This document shows, in pieces, positions 62,629 to 64,000 of a stretch of DNA of 64,000 bases (position 1 is its first letter; the number at the start of each line of letters is the position of its first letter). The stretch is taken from the NCBI RefSeq assembly GCF_905171765.1, contig NC_053392.1, positions 401,809,399-401,873,398 on the forward strand. Direction: 5' to 3'. Below the pieces are notes generated by a model, which was not told the origin of the DNA, did not search any database, and saw nothing but the letters and a program-made list of their open reading frames with translations. The stretch comes from Bufo bufo. Taxonomy: Eukaryota > Chordata > Amphibia > Anura > Bufonidae. Position numbers and translations under genes: made by a program.

Positions 62629-63503
62629 CTAGCAGAAGGACCCGGCTTCGCACGGGTATATTTCAACTATTTCATTTTATGTTTCCGTGTGTTGTAAAAA
62701 GATAGACAGTTTCCCCCGTAACAGTGACCTCTAGAGTACCCGCTCTTTTAACAATGACCTTCACAGTGCCCGCCCCTTTAACAGTGCCTGCCCTTTTCAC
62801 AGGGACATCCACAGTGCCCGCCCCTTTAACAGTTCCCGCCCCTTTAGCATTGACCTCCACAGTGGCCGCACATTTAACATTGACCTCCACAGTGGCCGCC
62901 CCTTTAACAATGACCTTCACAGTGCCCACCCCTTTAACAGTACCTGCTCCTTTAACAGTGACCTCCACAGTGCCCGCCCCTTTAACAGTGACCACCCATT
63001 TAGCATTGAGCACCCTTTTAACAGTGACCTTCATACTGGCCGCCCCTTTAACAGTGACCTCTACAGTACCCGCCCCATTAACAGTGACTTCACATTTCCC
63101 GCCCCTTTAACAGAGACCTCCCCAGTTCCCGCACCTTTAAAAGTGACTTTCACAGTGCCTGTCACTTTAACAGTGCCTGCCGCTTTAACAGTGACCTCCA
63201 CAGTGCCCACCCCTTTTAACATTGACCACCCCTTTAACATTAACCTTCATAGTGGCCCTCCCTTTAACAGTGACCTTTACAGTGTCCACCCGTTTAACAG
63301 TGACTTCCACAGTGCCCGCTTCTTTAACAGAGACCTCCACAGTGCCCGCACCTTTAAAAGTGACTTTCACAATGACTGCCTCTTTAACAGTGACTTTCAA
63401 AGTAACCGCCCCTTTAACAGTGACTTTTACAATGACCGCCCCTTTAACAGTGACTTTCACAGTGGCTGCCCATTTAACAGTGACTTTCATAGTGACCACC
63501 CCT
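62629..63503 (-). mobile_element. Helitron H7, 3' part
   Basis: 3' CTAG at 62632-62629 followed by the 3' tail with CCGGCTTCGCACGGG hairpin and minisatellite (62715-63503). Interrupted by the TTAA MITE at 63508; the 5' part is beyond the window. Confidence 0.8.
62715..63503 (-). repeat. ~30-bp Helitron minisatellite (H7)
   Basis: About 26 units. Tail-proximal units carry GACCTCCACAGTGCCCGCCC and tail-distal units GACTTTCACAGTGACCGCCC, the same gradient as in H4 and H6. Confidence 0.93.
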
Positions 63504-63507
63504 TTAA

Positions 63508-64000
63508 AGGGCTTCTGTCACCCCCAACCACCAATTTTCAGTTTTTTAATTATATTTGTTAATGTAAGCAGATTCCATATATGCCTCTCTTACCTCGGGC
63601 TGTGCAGTAATTACAGTAAAAAACGTACTTTTATTATATGTAAATTTCTTCGCTACCAGCAAGTTGGGCGAACTTGCTGGTAGCCGCCGCATCCTCTGTT
63701 TGAAAAAACGCCCCCTCCTCCACTTGATTGACATGTCCAGCGAGCGCTCTCCTCCTCTCGCTGGCCCTGCCTACAGCCTCAAATCGCGCGCCTGCACCGT
63801 ACCGGTCGTCATTCGGCACAGGCGCTCTGAGAGAAGGATAGCCGCTCCTTCCTCAGTGTGCCTGCGCCGATGACGTCAGCCCTACACCCGGAAGAGAAGA
63901 CCTCTCTTCCGGAAGTAGGGCTGACGTCATCGGCGCAGGTGCACTGAGGAAGGAGCGGCCTGCGCCGAATGACGACCGGTACGGCGCAGGCGCGCACAGG
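63508..64000. mobile_element. Palindromic TTAA MITE, cut by the window end
   Basis: TTAA at 63504-63507 then AGGGCTTCTGTCACC. A GC-rich palindrome is centred near 63900 (GATGACGTCAGCCCTAC and GTAGGGCTGACGTCATC; CGTACCGGTCGTCATTCGG and its complement). By symmetry the other end should lie near 64290. Confidence 0.85.

Noticed and set aside
1..64000. tRNA, rRNA or intact host protein-coding genes
   Set aside because: None recognised on either strand; the only tRNA-related signal is the primer-binding site at 42921-42938.

Overview
This window looks like repeat-dense nuclear DNA of a vertebrate with a large genome, most probably an anuran amphibian. The evidence is the mix of element families: Tc1-like DNA transposons with DD34E, DD35E and DD38E catalytic spacing, a DIRS tyrosine-recombinase retrotransposon, Penelope-like elements (PLEs), L1, Ty3/gypsy with a chromodomain-type Pol end, BED-finger hAT elements, TTAA-target MITEs and Helitrons. 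No intact host gene, tRNA, rRNA or CRISPR array was recognised. The species call is inference from element content.

Region by region. 1-8828 is a decayed BED-finger hAT (hAT-1, minus strand) whose transposase is split by a hAT MITE (329-1699, perfect 8-bp TSD), a 5'-truncated PLE (2638-5633, perfect 15-bp TSD) and a TTAA MITE (7194-7953). 8830-11779 is a gypsy remnant with two LTR pieces, a Pol C-terminus and a long-TIR MITE. 11809-17321 holds five adjacent or nested DNA-element pieces: Tc1-A1, Tc1-B1, Helitron H1, Tc1-D (intact transposase) and Tc1-A2.

Helitrons form the scaffold of the rest of the window. H1 to H3 lie on the plus strand and H3' to H7 on the minus strand. They are joined head to tail, 3' CTAG directly against the next 5' TC, at 34436/34437, 38449/38450, 57258/57259 and 62628/62629. 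Every copy carries a ~30-bp minisatellite. H2 is split by a 10.5-kb head-to-head PLE dimer (17690-28200, 15-bp TSD), which itself contains a full-length DIRS element (18978-24333) with inverted terminal repeats and an internal complementary region. H3 holds Tc1-C (intact transposase). H4 holds PLE-3, which in turn holds Tc1-E (intact DD38E transposase).

H5 is split by a 17.1-kb hAT (hAT-3, 39572-56694, 8-bp TSD). hAT-3 contains an L1; that L1 contains another hAT (hAT-2, 39883-45234, 8-bp TSD); and inside hAT-2 lies a partial LTR element (LTR, tRNA-His-type primer-binding site, leader) reading into the N-terminus of a PIWIL1-like protein. hAT-3 also carries a five-unit tandem array resembling U2 snRNA. 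H6 is split by a 4.1-kb TTAA-flanked element made of alternating inverted repeats, and H7 runs into a palindromic TTAA MITE cut by the window end.

The genes do not form a host pathway. Three transposases look intact (Tc1-C, Tc1-D, Tc1-E). The DIRS recombinase domain is open, but its gag, RT and RNase H frames are broken. Perfect target-site duplications and reading frames that resume across insertions allow the order of insertion to be reconstructed.
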